A stretch of DNA of 64,000 nucleotides from Chitinivibrio alkaliphilus ACht1 (GTDB lineage: Bacteria; Fibrobacterota; Chitinivibrionia; Chitinivibrionales; Chitinivibrionaceae): the NCBI RefSeq assembly GCF_000474745.1, contig NZ_ASJR01000011.1:37368-101367 (forward strand). The letters are read 5' to 3'. This document shows, piece by piece, positions 41,299 to 49,706 of the stretch (position 1 is its first letter; every line of letters starts with the position of its first letter). The notes below the pieces were generated by a model. The model saw only the letters and a list, made by a program, of their open reading frames with translations. It did not search any database and was not told where the DNA came from. The position numbers were made by a program, and so were the translations under genes.

Positions 41299-44200
41299 GC
41301 AAGGGCTATTTTTGCTCTGTTTTCTCTTGGGTACGGCCTATGCCATGGAAAGAGATTTCTCAATTTCCCTTGATATGGGACAAAGCAACCCCCTTGAGGC
41401 GGCGTTACAAGAAGGGGCTGAGGCAGCCTATGAAGTAAATTACCATGGGCTTACGCTGCTTGACAAGAGAGATCTTGATTCTGCAAAGGTGTATTTTGAT
41501 TCGGCTCGTGCCATGCTCCCTTTTTATGCAGATGCAGAAAACAACTACGCGCTCGTACAGTATCGAAAAGGTGAAATAGAGACTCCGCGAAGAATTTGGC
41601 AATCCATTATATATCATGATAGCACTTACGCTCGAGCACATTATAATCTTGGGCTTCTTGCCTTTGAGCAGGAAGAGTATCATCGGGCTCATGATTTTCT
41701 CCGTCGTGCCGTGCGGCATCAAGATGATTTGGCACACGCCCATGCCTTGTTAGGACAGGTCCGTCAGAAACTTGGTCATCCCCAGGCTGTGCAAAGTTTT
41801 GAACGGGCTGTGCAAATTGATCCTTCGGATAGTTCCTTTGCGGAACAATACGTTTTTTCTCTCCTTGCGCAGGAAGATACAAGCTCTGCCAAAGATGTTT
41901 TGCGTCGTGATGAGCGGGCGTGGGCTCGAGCGCTTCGGGGCAAACTTTTAGTGAAGCAGGGAAGAGGTGCCACGGGGAGAATGTTACTTGAACCACTGTG
42001 GAATGAGGGGGATACAACCATCGTGCCGTATTTGGTTGAAGCCTATATTCAAGACGAAGCCTTCGAAGAAGTTGTCGCTTTGTATCAGGAGAAGGCGCAT
42101 CTTTTTACATCTGATCTATTGCCCTCCCTATTTTATGCTAAATACTCCTTGGGTGATTTTGATGGGGCTGTGCAGCTGAAACACCTCGACGGGATTCAGA
42201 GTAAAGACGATGCACTTTTGCGAATTAATACTGCACAGATATATTATGAACGAGGGCAGACAGGTCGTGCCGTAGAGGTCCTTTCAGGGGTTCCTTCTGC
42301 GTATCACGGCGGGTTTTATTGGAGGGTTCATGGGGCTGTGATGTTTCAAAGGGGGAAGTTTGAACAGGCTGAAAGGTCTTTCCTAAGAGCCTTGGAAACA
42401 AGCGATGAACCACCTGCGGATATTTACACTTATCTGGGGCTTCTATACGTTCAAACTGGGCTGAAAGATCGAGCTCTTATACAGTTTGAGAAGGCCCTTG
42501 CCCTGAACCCCGATGACATCGATGCCGCCTTTGAAAGTGCGATCCTACGTGAAGAAGGGTTTTCGCGGGTACGCGAGCTTCTTGAAGAGCGGCTCTCCAC
42601 AGGACAGGCACATCGGGCCGACTCGCTTCGTCTTGCCTATCTGTTACACCGGGATGGGCCTTCTGCTCGCGCCCGAGCGCTTACCGCAGGGTATGAAGCA
42701 ACAACACCACAGGAGTTTTATCTTTTTCATCAGCTCTGTCAAGACTACGCTTCCCAAGATGCCTTGCAGTACTGCCTTGAGCGGCACAACCCCTTTTCAT
42801 ATCTTTCGGCACAGCAGATGCGCGATTTTCTTCGGCGCTTGAATCAAGCAGGGGAATACGCTGTGGCAACATCCTTTGGAGAACGGGAGCGAAGCCTCCA
42901 GCATCGGGGGGATTGGGAGATCTACTATATCCTTGGGTACTCCTGGTTTCGTCGTGGAGGATATGGTACGGCCCGTGCATATCTTCGACGAGCTCATGAA
43001 AAGAACCCAGAAGATCTTTATACGGCTTTTCTGCTAAGTGCTCTGATGGAGAAACACTCTGATAATGAGGCGGCTGAATTCGTCTGGCAAAGCTTTATTC
43101 CCACCGATAAACATGTCGAAGAGATGGCCACAGTACAGCAGTATCTCTTGAGATATAATCGGGAGGACACTCTCTCTACGCAAGCGCGTCAAACCCTTCG
43201 TGATCTCTCCCATGATGCCGTAGTTGATGTGGGGCGTCTGTATCTTGATTTTGGCGATACTGCACGGGTGTATGATATGGCATTTCTTTCCATACACACA
43301 GGTGCTCCCGTGGAGGAACTTCTGTCTACGGCGTTCTTTGCTGCTCGTGCTCAGAATGACACGGCGGTAGTCCATCGTCTGATGGACGCCACTTCCCCGG
43401 GACTTCTTGCCTATGAACGAGGTGTCTATTATCTCTCTCAAGGCGCATATGAACAAGCGCGCATGGCTGTACAGGATCTGCCTGACACAAGTGCAGGAAA
43501 AGCACGAGTGAAGATGCAGTCATATCTTCTCCATGGAGCCCGGGGTACGGCAGCGCAGTACCTGGACTCTCTCCGTGCACAGGGGGTGGAGAGTCTTCCT
43601 GTGGAAGAGCTGGAAGCTCTGTTGTCCGAAGCATTTATAATTGAATCTGATACGACAGTAATAACGCCGGAAGACTCAACGCTTCTCTATCAGCATATTC
43701 AGTCCATGGAGAAGCAGGGCGAGTGTACGAGGGTGATTCATCTTGTTCGGGCATATCTCTCTTTTTTTGAAGAAAAAGATCTCCTTTCGGTGCTTCGTCG
43801 AGCGGGAGCATGTGCCCGCGCAGATTCTCAATGGAAGGATGCTCACACTTTTTATATGCGAGCTTTCCGAGAAAGTGATGCCGCAAAGGATGCATATTAT
43901 GCAAGTCGAGCATGTTATTTCCTTCAAGACCATGCGTGTGTAAAACACTATTATGATGCCGCACTCATGCGCGATTCAACCCTTCATGATTCCACCTTGG
44001 AAAGCGCTACTCATATAGCTGAAGGAGCAGAGTCTCTTCCTGTAGACACCCTGCTGGGTCGTCTCCATGATTTCCCCCTCGATACTCTGTATAACCGCGC
44101 TGTGTCGTTCCACCGTCGTGGGAATATCAGCGAAGCTGTCACGGTCTATGAGGCTATTACCCAGCGGGATAGCTCCTTTGTTCGGGCATGGAATAATCTC

Positions 44201-44425
44201 GGTGTAATAGCGGCAGATCGGGGAGAGGTTTCTAAGGCACTTACATTTTACACAAAAGCACTGACCAAGGGGCGTGGGCGTTCTGAGGCGTATAAAAACA
44301 TTGTGGAGTTGTATCTCAGCTTGAATGACCACGATCAGGCTCGTATGTGGTTAAAAGAGGGGTTGAAGGCGTATCCTTCCGATTTCTTTCTGCGTCGGTT
44401 GCAGCATAATCTCAAAAAAAATTGA
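41291..44425 (+). CDS. Large periplasmic/secreted TPR-repeat protein
   Basis: 1044 residues from GTG 41291, which places a clean signal peptide at the N-terminus (LFLLCFLLGTAYA, cleavage about 18). The rest is almost entirely tetratricopeptide-type helix pairs. Clear units lie at the start (YHGLTLLDKRDLDSAKVYF; ARAHYNLGLLAFEQEEYHRA), the middle (AYLRRAHEKNPEDLY) and the end (FVRAWNNLGVIAADRGEVSKA). No enzyme domain or membrane anchor follows. TPR solenoids bind partner proteins; a periplasmic scaffold is likely. It overlaps panC and ends 81 bases before the sensory kinase gene. The longer frame 5' of the GTG lies inside panC and is not used. Confidence 0.75.
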   Translation: MCKQGLFLLCFLLGTAYAMERDFSISLDMGQSNPLEAALQEGAEAAYEVNYHGLTLLDKRDLDSAKVYFDSARAMLPFYADAENNYALVQYRKGEIETPRRIWQSIIYHDSTYARAHYNLGLLAFEQEEYHRAHDFLRRAVRHQDDLAHAHALLGQVRQKLGHPQAVQSFERAVQIDPSDSSFAEQYVFSLLAQEDTSSAKDVLRRDERAWARALRGKLLVKQGRGATGRMLLEPLWNEGDTTIVPYLVEAYIQDEAFEEVVALYQEKAHLFTSDLLPSLFYAKYSLGDFDGAVQLKHLDGIQSKDDALLRINTAQIYYERGQTGRAVEVLSGVPSAYHGGFYWRVHGAVMFQRGKFEQAERSFLRALETSDEPPADIYTYLGLLYVQTGLKDRALIQFEKALALNPDDIDAAFESAILREEGFSRVRELLEERLSTGQAHRADSLRLAYLLHRDGPSARARALTAGYEATTPQEFYLFHQLCQDYASQDALQYCLERHNPFSYLSAQQMRDFLRRLNQAGEYAVATSFGERERSLQHRGDWEIYYILGYSWFRRGGYGTARAYLRRAHEKNPEDLYTAFLLSALMEKHSDNEAAEFVWQSFIPTDKHVEEMATVQQYLLRYNREDTLSTQARQTLRDLSHDAVVDVGRLYLDFGDTARVYDMAFLSIHTGAPVEELLSTAFFAARAQNDTAVVHRLMDATSPGLLAYERGVYYLSQGAYEQARMAVQDLPDTSAGKARVKMQSYLLHGARGTAAQYLDSLRAQGVESLPVEELEALLSEAFIIESDTTVITPEDSTLLYQHIQSMEKQGECTRVIHLVRAYLSFFEEKDLLSVLRRAGACARADSQWKDAHTFYMRAFRESDAAKDAYYASRACYFLQDHACVKHYYDAALMRDSTLHDSTLESATHIAEGAESLPVDTLLGRLHDFPLDTLYNRAVSFHRRGNISEAVTVYEAITQRDSSFVRAWNNLGVIAADRGEVSKALTFYTKALTKGRGRSEAYKNIVELYLSLNDHDQARMWLKEGLKAYPSDFFLRRLQHNLKKN

Positions 44426-44433
44426 ATAAGTCA

Positions 44434-44462
44434 TTGAATATCCTTGGGAATTAGGATACTAT
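44434..44462 (+). promoter_or_regulatory. Probable sigma-70 promoter of the CheA-like sensory cluster
   Basis: TTGAAT (44434-44439) and TACTAT (44457-44462) are exactly 17 bases apart, 45 bases upstream of the ATG at 44507. It is the best promoter match before the cluster and would drive the kinase, CheX, CheY and solute-binding genes. Confidence 0.5.
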
Positions 44463-44506
44463 CTAGCATATATCCACCTATGCAGGTTTCATCAATGGAG
44501 CTTACT

Positions 44507-46903
44507 ATGAAGAATTTCGTTGGCATTAAACAGAAGATTATTCAGAGCGTTATGCTCATGATTGCCGTAATCTTTCTTATTATTTTTGCTGTGCTTCTCG
44601 GTCAGAATATCAACAGGAATCGTACACGGTTGGAAGAAAATCGCCAACAGATTATTGATGGAATTAAAGCACGTGGTAATATTCTGGTAAAAAACAATAG
44701 TACCGCCTTGCGAGGAATGATAGCAGACAATGCCTTTTCATCGATACGGGATCTTGTCAACGCCACTGTGGGGGATGAGGAAAACCCTGATATTGTTCGT
44801 GGTATTTGTATTAACCGCGATCGGATCCCCATGGCATATGCTGTTGCGGGAGAAGAGATTGACCCCGGTTTTGACCCCTTAGACGATCCTCTCACAGATT
44901 GGTTTATTGAGCAGGAAAGAGCCGTTGATACTACCTACATTGCATCAGAGGAGTTAGGTGGTATTGAGGTATATGAATTTTCATCTCCCGTTCATGATGA
45001 GTACACGGAGGAGGTTATTGGGTATATCCGATACACCATTTCAGCAGAGCCCCTGCGCGAAGAGCTCGCCCGTGCGGAGCGGGAAGCTCGACGAGAAATT
45101 CTTTTTATGGTGTTGCTTCTTGTGTGCCTCATGGTTGGTGCCATTGTCATGGCATACTTTGTGCTTACTCCCATAGCACAAAAGATCACCTCTCCCATTA
45201 TAGACCTTTCAGAGTCAGCCAAGGTGATTTCTGATGGGAATTACAATTTTAAAATAGAGCGAACCAGTGATGATGAGGTGGGAATACTTTCAGAAACCTT
45301 TGATGAAATGCGTCAGACCATAAAGCAGTATACTGAGCATTTGCAGGATATCATTGATGATAAGATGCGCCAAGTAAAGGATATTCTCAATAATATTGAT
45401 CAAGGATTAATGACTCTTGATTTCGATGGAAATATCGGAGAAGAGTACTCCCTTATTTCGAATAAAATCCTCAATGTCGAAGATGTATCCCAGCAAGATG
45501 TGTACTCCCTGCTTCGTCTTGATACGGCGGGTAAAAAACGATTTGATACGTGGCTTGCTTTAGTGAAAAAGATGCATACTAAGCAGCGCTGGAAAAAGAT
45601 TGAGAAGCTTGCTCCGATTCATGAACTTCAGTTTCAGACGCTTTCGGATGATTCAAATGCCGATGACACTTTTGTGAATGTGGCGTATCAGAAGGTTTTT
45701 GATAAAGAGGGGAATCTCTCAAAACTCATGTTGCTAACCAAGGATATTACTGAGAGCAGAAAACGGGAAATGCAAATGGAAGCAGAGCGTTTGCAGCATG
45801 AAAATGAGATGAAGACCATTCTTGGTGTTGCCAATACACCGGAAGAGGAAATGATTGATTTCATGAAAGATACGAAAACGCGCCTTGATGCTATTATGGC
45901 AAAAATAGCAAGTCATTTAGAAGGGGTTGCTCGTGAACGTGAGCAGTACCCCGATCGGGATGCTCAATATGCAATTCCTCAGGAAGATGTGGATATTTTG
46001 TACCGAGATCTCCATACTCTTAAGGGGAATGGTGGTTCGTACGGATTTGAACTCTTCTCGACCTATGCTCATGAAGCGGAAGATCGTCTTGAGGAGTTAC
46101 GTTCACCCGTATCTATTCGTCGAAGTGATACCCTTGAGAGTATGAAGCACCTTCTAGAAAAAATGCAGGCAGAGTACGGAGCTATTGATGAAAAGGTGAA
46201 GCTTATAAATGGTTCCAAGGAAATGGTGTACGTCAGTGTTCCCGCAGAGCGTGTGGAGTACATTCAGACCCTTACCCGTGATCTTATTGAGGAGTATGGT
46301 GAAGAGAAAATTCCTCACGAGCTTTTTGCAACGGCCGAGAAACTTTCTTGGAAGCCCTTTCTTACACAGGGAAGAAAGTATCAGAAGTCTGCCATGAAGG
46401 CAGCTCGTTCACTTAAGAAAGAGATCGAGTTTGTTTTTGTCGATGAGAACAAGTTGGTGCCTGGTGATATTTTTAAAGGTGTGGATGAGTCCATCATGCA
46501 CATTGTGAGAAACGCCGTTGCCCATGGCATTGAGCCAAATGAGGTGCGCCAAGAGAAAAATAAGGGAATTGGTCAAGTGCTCTTTTCTGTTGATTTTGAT
46601 GAGGAAAAGCGTATAATAAAGATTGCCGATGATGGGGCGGGTATTGATCGTGACGTTATTCTTAAAAAAGCCATAGAACGAGGACTTACAACGGAGCAGG
46701 ATGCTTCAAACCTTTCTGATCAGGATGTGTATGCCTTTCTCTTTGATAGTGGTTTTTCCACGGCTGACTCGCTTTCAGACATTTCCGGTCGAGGAGTTGG
46801 ACTTGATGTTGTAAAAGATAATATAGAACGAGCAAACGGTACCGTAGAGATAACTTCGCAGGTTACAGTGGGTACCACTTTTGAAATACGTTTACCGAGA
46901 TAA
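44507..46903 (+). CDS. Membrane-bound CheA-like histidine kinase with Hpt domain
   Basis: 798 residues from ATG 44507 (GGAG six bases upstream). Two membrane helices (about 13-31 and 197-219) frame a periplasmic sensor domain. HAMP follows (about 220-275), then a PAS-like region (about 290-430) and a linker helix. An Hpt domain carries the phosphorylatable His503 in HTLKGNGG. The CheA-type ATPase has HIVRNAVAHGIE (N box, about 665), ADDGAGID (G1, about 706) and GRGVGLDVV (G2). There is no CheW-like P5 domain, so it cannot join classical receptor arrays. It is a stand-alone sensor kinase of the CheA type. A CheX and a CheY gene follow directly and are the likely phosphorelay partners. Confidence 0.85.
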   Translation: MKNFVGIKQKIIQSVMLMIAVIFLIIFAVLLGQNINRNRTRLEENRQQIIDGIKARGNILVKNNSTALRGMIADNAFSSIRDLVNATVGDEENPDIVRGICINRDRIPMAYAVAGEEIDPGFDPLDDPLTDWFIEQERAVDTTYIASEELGGIEVYEFSSPVHDEYTEEVIGYIRYTISAEPLREELARAEREARREILFMVLLLVCLMVGAIVMAYFVLTPIAQKITSPIIDLSESAKVISDGNYNFKIERTSDDEVGILSETFDEMRQTIKQYTEHLQDIIDDKMRQVKDILNNIDQGLMTLDFDGNIGEEYSLISNKILNVEDVSQQDVYSLLRLDTAGKKRFDTWLALVKKMHTKQRWKKIEKLAPIHELQFQTLSDDSNADDTFVNVAYQKVFDKEGNLSKLMLLTKDITESRKREMQMEAERLQHENEMKTILGVANTPEEEMIDFMKDTKTRLDAIMAKIASHLEGVAREREQYPDRDAQYAIPQEDVDILYRDLHTLKGNGGSYGFELFSTYAHEAEDRLEELRSPVSIRRSDTLESMKHLLEKMQAEYGAIDEKVKLINGSKEMVYVSVPAERVEYIQTLTRDLIEEYGEEKIPHELFATAEKLSWKPFLTQGRKYQKSAMKAARSLKKEIEFVFVDENKLVPGDIFKGVDESIMHIVRNAVAHGIEPNEVRQEKNKGIGQVLFSVDFDEEKRIIKIADDGAGIDRDVILKKAIERGLTTEQDASNLSDQDVYAFLFDSGFSTADSLSDISGRGVGLDVVKDNIERANGTVEITSQVTVGTTFEIRLPR

Positions 46904-46912
46904 GGGGTCTAT

Positions 46913-47389
46913 ATGGCAGATATGGCGGTTGTTTTAAAGGAAATACATGATGAGATTTGTTCTGCTGCTGTACATACAGTAGAGAGTTTGTTGAATGTAG
47001 ATGTCTCCGTGGGTGAAGATTGGGAAGTTCGGGAGCGTCTTACGGGAAAATATGATCATATTATCACCTTGGGATGTTCCAATTCTGATTACCAAGGGGT
47101 TATCATGGTGGCCGTGGATGATGCCGGTGCTCGTGAATATGGCGAGAGCCATGAAGAGATTGTTGATATCTTTGGTGAGATTGCCAATACCTATTGTGGG
47201 ATGTTAATGGATCAAAAAGGTGTAAAGGAGAAGATCGGTATTCTTTCGCAGGCAATACCAATGTATGCGGCGAAGCAGACCTTCTTTCCCCGTGCAGCTG
47301 CGGCGAGCGGGAGTGTTATTACGGAAGATGGTGTGGCTATACATATTGGATTTGCTATTCGTGGATTTATGACCCTCTTAAATATGTAA
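46913..47389 (+). CDS. CheX-like chemotaxis phosphatase-family protein
   Basis: 158 residues. CheX/CheC-like fold with the helix HEEIVDIFGEIANTYCGML, in which the E..N pair of CheX phosphatases is recognisable, and the ending HIGFAIRGFMTLL. CheX dephosphorylates CheY-phosphate in spirochaetes and Thermotoga. It lies nine bases after the kinase and 21 bases before a CheY-like gene, which makes that CheY its likely substrate. Confidence 0.78.
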   Translation: MADMAVVLKEIHDEICSAAVHTVESLLNVDVSVGEDWEVRERLTGKYDHIITLGCSNSDYQGVIMVAVDDAGAREYGESHEEIVDIFGEIANTYCGMLMDQKGVKEKIGILSQAIPMYAAKQTFFPRAAAASGSVITEDGVAIHIGFAIRGFMTLLNM

Positions 47390-47410
47390 CAACTGTTTCA
47401 GGAGTGTAGT

Positions 47411-47791
47411 ATGACAAAGAAAGTTGTAGTAGTAGACGATTCCAAATTTCTTACTAAGCAAATTAAAAAATTTCTTGAGTCTGAGATGGGGTATGAGGTT
47501 GTTGCCGTGGGGTATGATGGGGAAGAGGCGGTGGCCTTATATCATGAACACTCTCCCGATTTGATAACCCTCGATATAACCATGCCTGGCAAGGATGGCC
47601 AGGACGCCATGGAGGAGATTATTAAAGAAGACCCAGATGCGAAGATCTTGATGATCTCTGCTGTTCGTGGCGATGCAATGCTTGAGTGCATGGCAAATGG
47701 CGCTGCGGGGTATGTGGAGAAGCCTTTAAAACTCAAGGATGCAGAATTTGTAGAGGACTTTAAATCCACATTGAATGAGATTTTTGAGTAA
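47411..47791 (+). CDS. CheY-like single-domain response regulator
   Basis: 126 residues. All receiver residues are present: VVDDSK (acidic pair), the phosphoacceptor Asp in TLDITMPG, a Ser in ISAVRGD and the Lys in VEKPLK. There is no output domain, so it signals by protein contact, as CheY does, or passes phosphate on. Between CheX and two secreted ligand-binding proteins it most likely receives phosphate from the upstream CheA-like kinase. Confidence 0.9.
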   Translation: MTKKVVVVDDSKFLTKQIKKFLESEMGYEVVAVGYDGEEAVALYHEHSPDLITLDITMPGKDGQDAMEEIIKEDPDAKILMISAVRGDAMLECMANGAAGYVEKPLKLKDAEFVEDFKSTLNEIFE

Positions 47792-47821
47792 GCATAACAC
47801 AAAAATACTGGAGATGGTATT

Positions 47822-48520
47822 GTGAAAAAAAGTATTACAGGAAAAGTATTATGTGTACTTGCCGTGCTTTTCGGAACCCTTCATTCTGAACAGCTGTACG
47901 TGTATTATCCCTCACCGATTCGATCGAGTGTGGTGGCGCAGTTGGTAGAAGATAAGGTAGATGGCGTTGATATTACGGTGTTTGGCGTCTACCGGGATTT
48001 CGTGATGCAGGTGCGGGCCGATGAGCCTGAGACTATTCTTGGCCCTGCAGAAACAGTGGCAGCTCTCTCCGGTGGAGAGTATCGGTCTGTTTTGGAAGCG
48101 TCTAAAAATGGAAGTACCGATGTTGAGTATGTTCTTCTCTCAATTGGTGAGGCGGTCAATCCAGAAGAATTAGACCCTTCTGCAACCATTGGTGTGGTGG
48201 ATATTATGGATCGTAATGAGATGACCGCCTTTGTAGAGCGTTTTGTTGGTACATCAGTACGGGTGAATCACGTAACAAAGGTTGAAGATCTGTTACCCCT
48301 TCTCACATTCCGGATGGCGCAAGCGGTGTTGGTACCTGAGGCTCGGGTTGCCTATTTTAAGGGTGTTTCAAATCAAGATTTTAAAGTGACCCCCCTCGGC
48401 ACAAAGGGGGAGATAGCACGTGTCGCCACGCGAGGGGCAGGTGAACAGAGCATTGTCGCTGCTAATATTATCAGTGAAAATTTACCGGATTATATTCTAG
48501 GGGGTGTAGAATGGAAGTAG
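47822..48520 (+). CDS. Secreted solute-binding-like protein, short
   Basis: 232 residues with a signal peptide (about 1-23, GKVLCVLAVLFGTLHS) and GTG start. A beta-alpha fold with repeated short strands (YVYYPSPIRSSVV; VDGVDITVFG; ETILGPAETVAAL) resembles one lobe-rich periplasmic binding protein. I do not recognise a precise family. It overlaps the next gene, a clear ABC substrate-binding-type protein, by 10 bases. Both are probably the ligand-binding part of the neighbouring kinase system or of an unlinked transporter. Confidence 0.5.
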   Translation: MKKSITGKVLCVLAVLFGTLHSEQLYVYYPSPIRSSVVAQLVEDKVDGVDITVFGVYRDFVMQVRADEPETILGPAETVAALSGGEYRSVLEASKNGSTDVEYVLLSIGEAVNPEELDPSATIGVVDIMDRNEMTAFVERFVGTSVRVNHVTKVEDLLPLLTFRMAQAVLVPEARVAYFKGVSNQDFKVTPLGTKGEIARVATRGAGEQSIVAANIISENLPDYILGGVEWK

Positions 48521-49479
48521 TAACAAAAATATCGTTGATAATCTTGTTCTTCACGCTGAGTTTACCCCCGCTCATGGCTGAAGAGATGGATACCAGTGCT
48601 CCGTCAGTTCTTGTTATTCGGAGTGAAGGGGTTGATTTTGAAGAAGTTGTTCGCGGTATTCGGTACGAACTTGAAGGAACCTTTTCCATTGTTGATAAGG
48701 TCGTAGAGGAAGATGATGGTGTGTCGGTGATTGCAGCACTTAAGGAAGAACACTCTCCCGAAGTTGTTGTTTTAATGAATAATGTGCAGATTAATATGTA
48801 CCGGGAATATCAGCAGGGCCTCGATACAGAGCACTATACCCCGACGGTGAGTGTCATGGCCGCCTCAGTTGGACCGTATATTCAAGATATCGAAAACAGC
48901 GTGGCTATCGAGTATGAGATACCGGTTGTCACCAGTGCCGTGGCAGTTCGGAATGTGTTTAATCTGGACGTACAACGTATTGGTATCGTGCATCGTGAGT
49001 ATCTATCTGGGTTTGTTGAAGAAAACCGTATCTTTTGTCAAAGTGAAGGTATTGATCTTGTAACAAGGTCCGTGTCGGATGCAAATGAGGTTGGACAGGC
49101 CCTGTCTGAACTGGAAGACGAAGATATTGATGCCTTATGGATTCCCAATGATAATGCCCTCCTTACACAGGAGCTCATAGTTGGAACATGGATTCCCTTT
49201 GTAAATGAAAATCGTCTTGCCACCATTGTTGGAGTTGAAGCCTTGGTAAATCCTGACTTTAGTTTTGGTAATTTTGCAGTTGTTCCCGATAATGCGGCAC
49301 TTGGCAGTCAAGCTTCTAATCTCATATTTGATCTTATGTATGGCGATTGGACTGTGTTTGAGAGCGGAGCAACACAACCACCGCTTTCAGTGAAAACGGT
49401 GGTAAATGGTCGGGCAGGAAGAGACTTTTTTGGCATTGACCAAGATGACTTGGTTTCTGTGGATCGGGTTTTGGAATAA
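48511..49479 (+). CDS. ABC substrate-binding-type periplasmic protein
   Basis: 322 residues with signal peptide (about 1-23, LPPLMA/EE). The two-lobe Rossmann-like fold shows an SVLVIRSEGVDFEEVVRGI start, PVVTSAVAVRNV and a second lobe beginning RIGIVHREYLSGFVEENR, then DIDALWIPNDNALL. This matches the ABC_sub_bind (PF04392-type) group, which binds amino acids or related small molecules. No permease or ATPase gene lies next to it, so either it serves an unlinked transporter or it feeds the sensor domain of the CheA-like kinase. Confidence 0.75.
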   Translation: MEVVTKISLIILFFTLSLPPLMAEEMDTSAPSVLVIRSEGVDFEEVVRGIRYELEGTFSIVDKVVEEDDGVSVIAALKEEHSPEVVVLMNNVQINMYREYQQGLDTEHYTPTVSVMAASVGPYIQDIENSVAIEYEIPVVTSAVAVRNVFNLDVQRIGIVHREYLSGFVEENRIFCQSEGIDLVTRSVSDANEVGQALSELEDEDIDALWIPNDNALLTQELIVGTWIPFVNENRLATIVGVEALVNPDFSFGNFAVVPDNAALGSQASNLIFDLMYGDWTVFESGATQPPLSVKTVVNGRAGRDFFGIDQDDLVSVDRVLE

Positions 49480-49550
49480 AAATGAAAAAATCTGCTTATT
49501 TAGCTCCACCTTAATTATTTTCTAGTTAGAACCTGTTAAAAGGAATGAAT

Positions 49551-49616
49551 ATGGCTCACCTACGTACCGCTGATCTTCTTGTTAATCTACTGGTACTCGT
49601 CACTGGAGAAGAGTGA
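49551..49616 (+). CDS. Leu/Val-rich leader peptide of the ilvBH-leuA operon
   Basis: 21 codons from ATG 49551 (AAGGA six bases upstream), product MAHLRTADLLVNLLVLVTGEE. Six Leu and three Val codons, mostly clustered at residues 9-17, are the expected control codons for a branched-chain operon. A G-rich segment and an intrinsic terminator follow directly. Ribosome stalling at Leu or Val codons would control formation of the terminator at 49648-49678. An ATG at 49545 in the same frame abuts the ribosome site and is less likely. Confidence 0.8.
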   Translation: MAHLRTADLLVNLLVLVTGEE

Positions 49617-49678
49617 TAGGGGCGGGCTATTCTCTACTATAATGTGTAACCCGTCTCATCTGAGACGGGTTTTTTTTT
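49596..49678 (+). promoter_or_regulatory. Transcription attenuator of ilvB (1:2, 2:3, 3:4 pairing)
   Basis: Segment 1 is the CTC GTC codons (Leu16-Val17 of the leader, 49596-49601). Segment 2 is GGGGCGGG (49619-49626), which can pair with segment 1. Segment 3 is CCCGTCTC (49650-49657), which pairs with segment 2 over eight bases including two G-U. Segments 3:4 form the terminator. When the ribosome stalls on Leu/Val codons, segment 2 is free to pair with 3 and transcription continues into ilvB. The pairing was done by eye. Confidence 0.7.
49648..49678 (+). terminator. Intrinsic terminator of the ilvB attenuator
   Basis: AACCCGTCT and AGACGGGTT pair with a short CATCTG-type loop, followed by a run of eight or more T residues. 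It lies 29 bases before the ilvB start, after the leader peptide, so it is an attenuator rather than an end-of-operon site. Confidence 0.9.
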
Positions 49679-49706
49679 GATGCTTGTGCTCTTTTGAGGA
49701 GGCGAT

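Noticed and set aside
49480..49550. ilvB leader interpreted as a riboswitch or T-box
   Set aside because: No specifier-loop or T-box consensus is visible; the short Leu/Val ORF with alternative hairpins explains the region.
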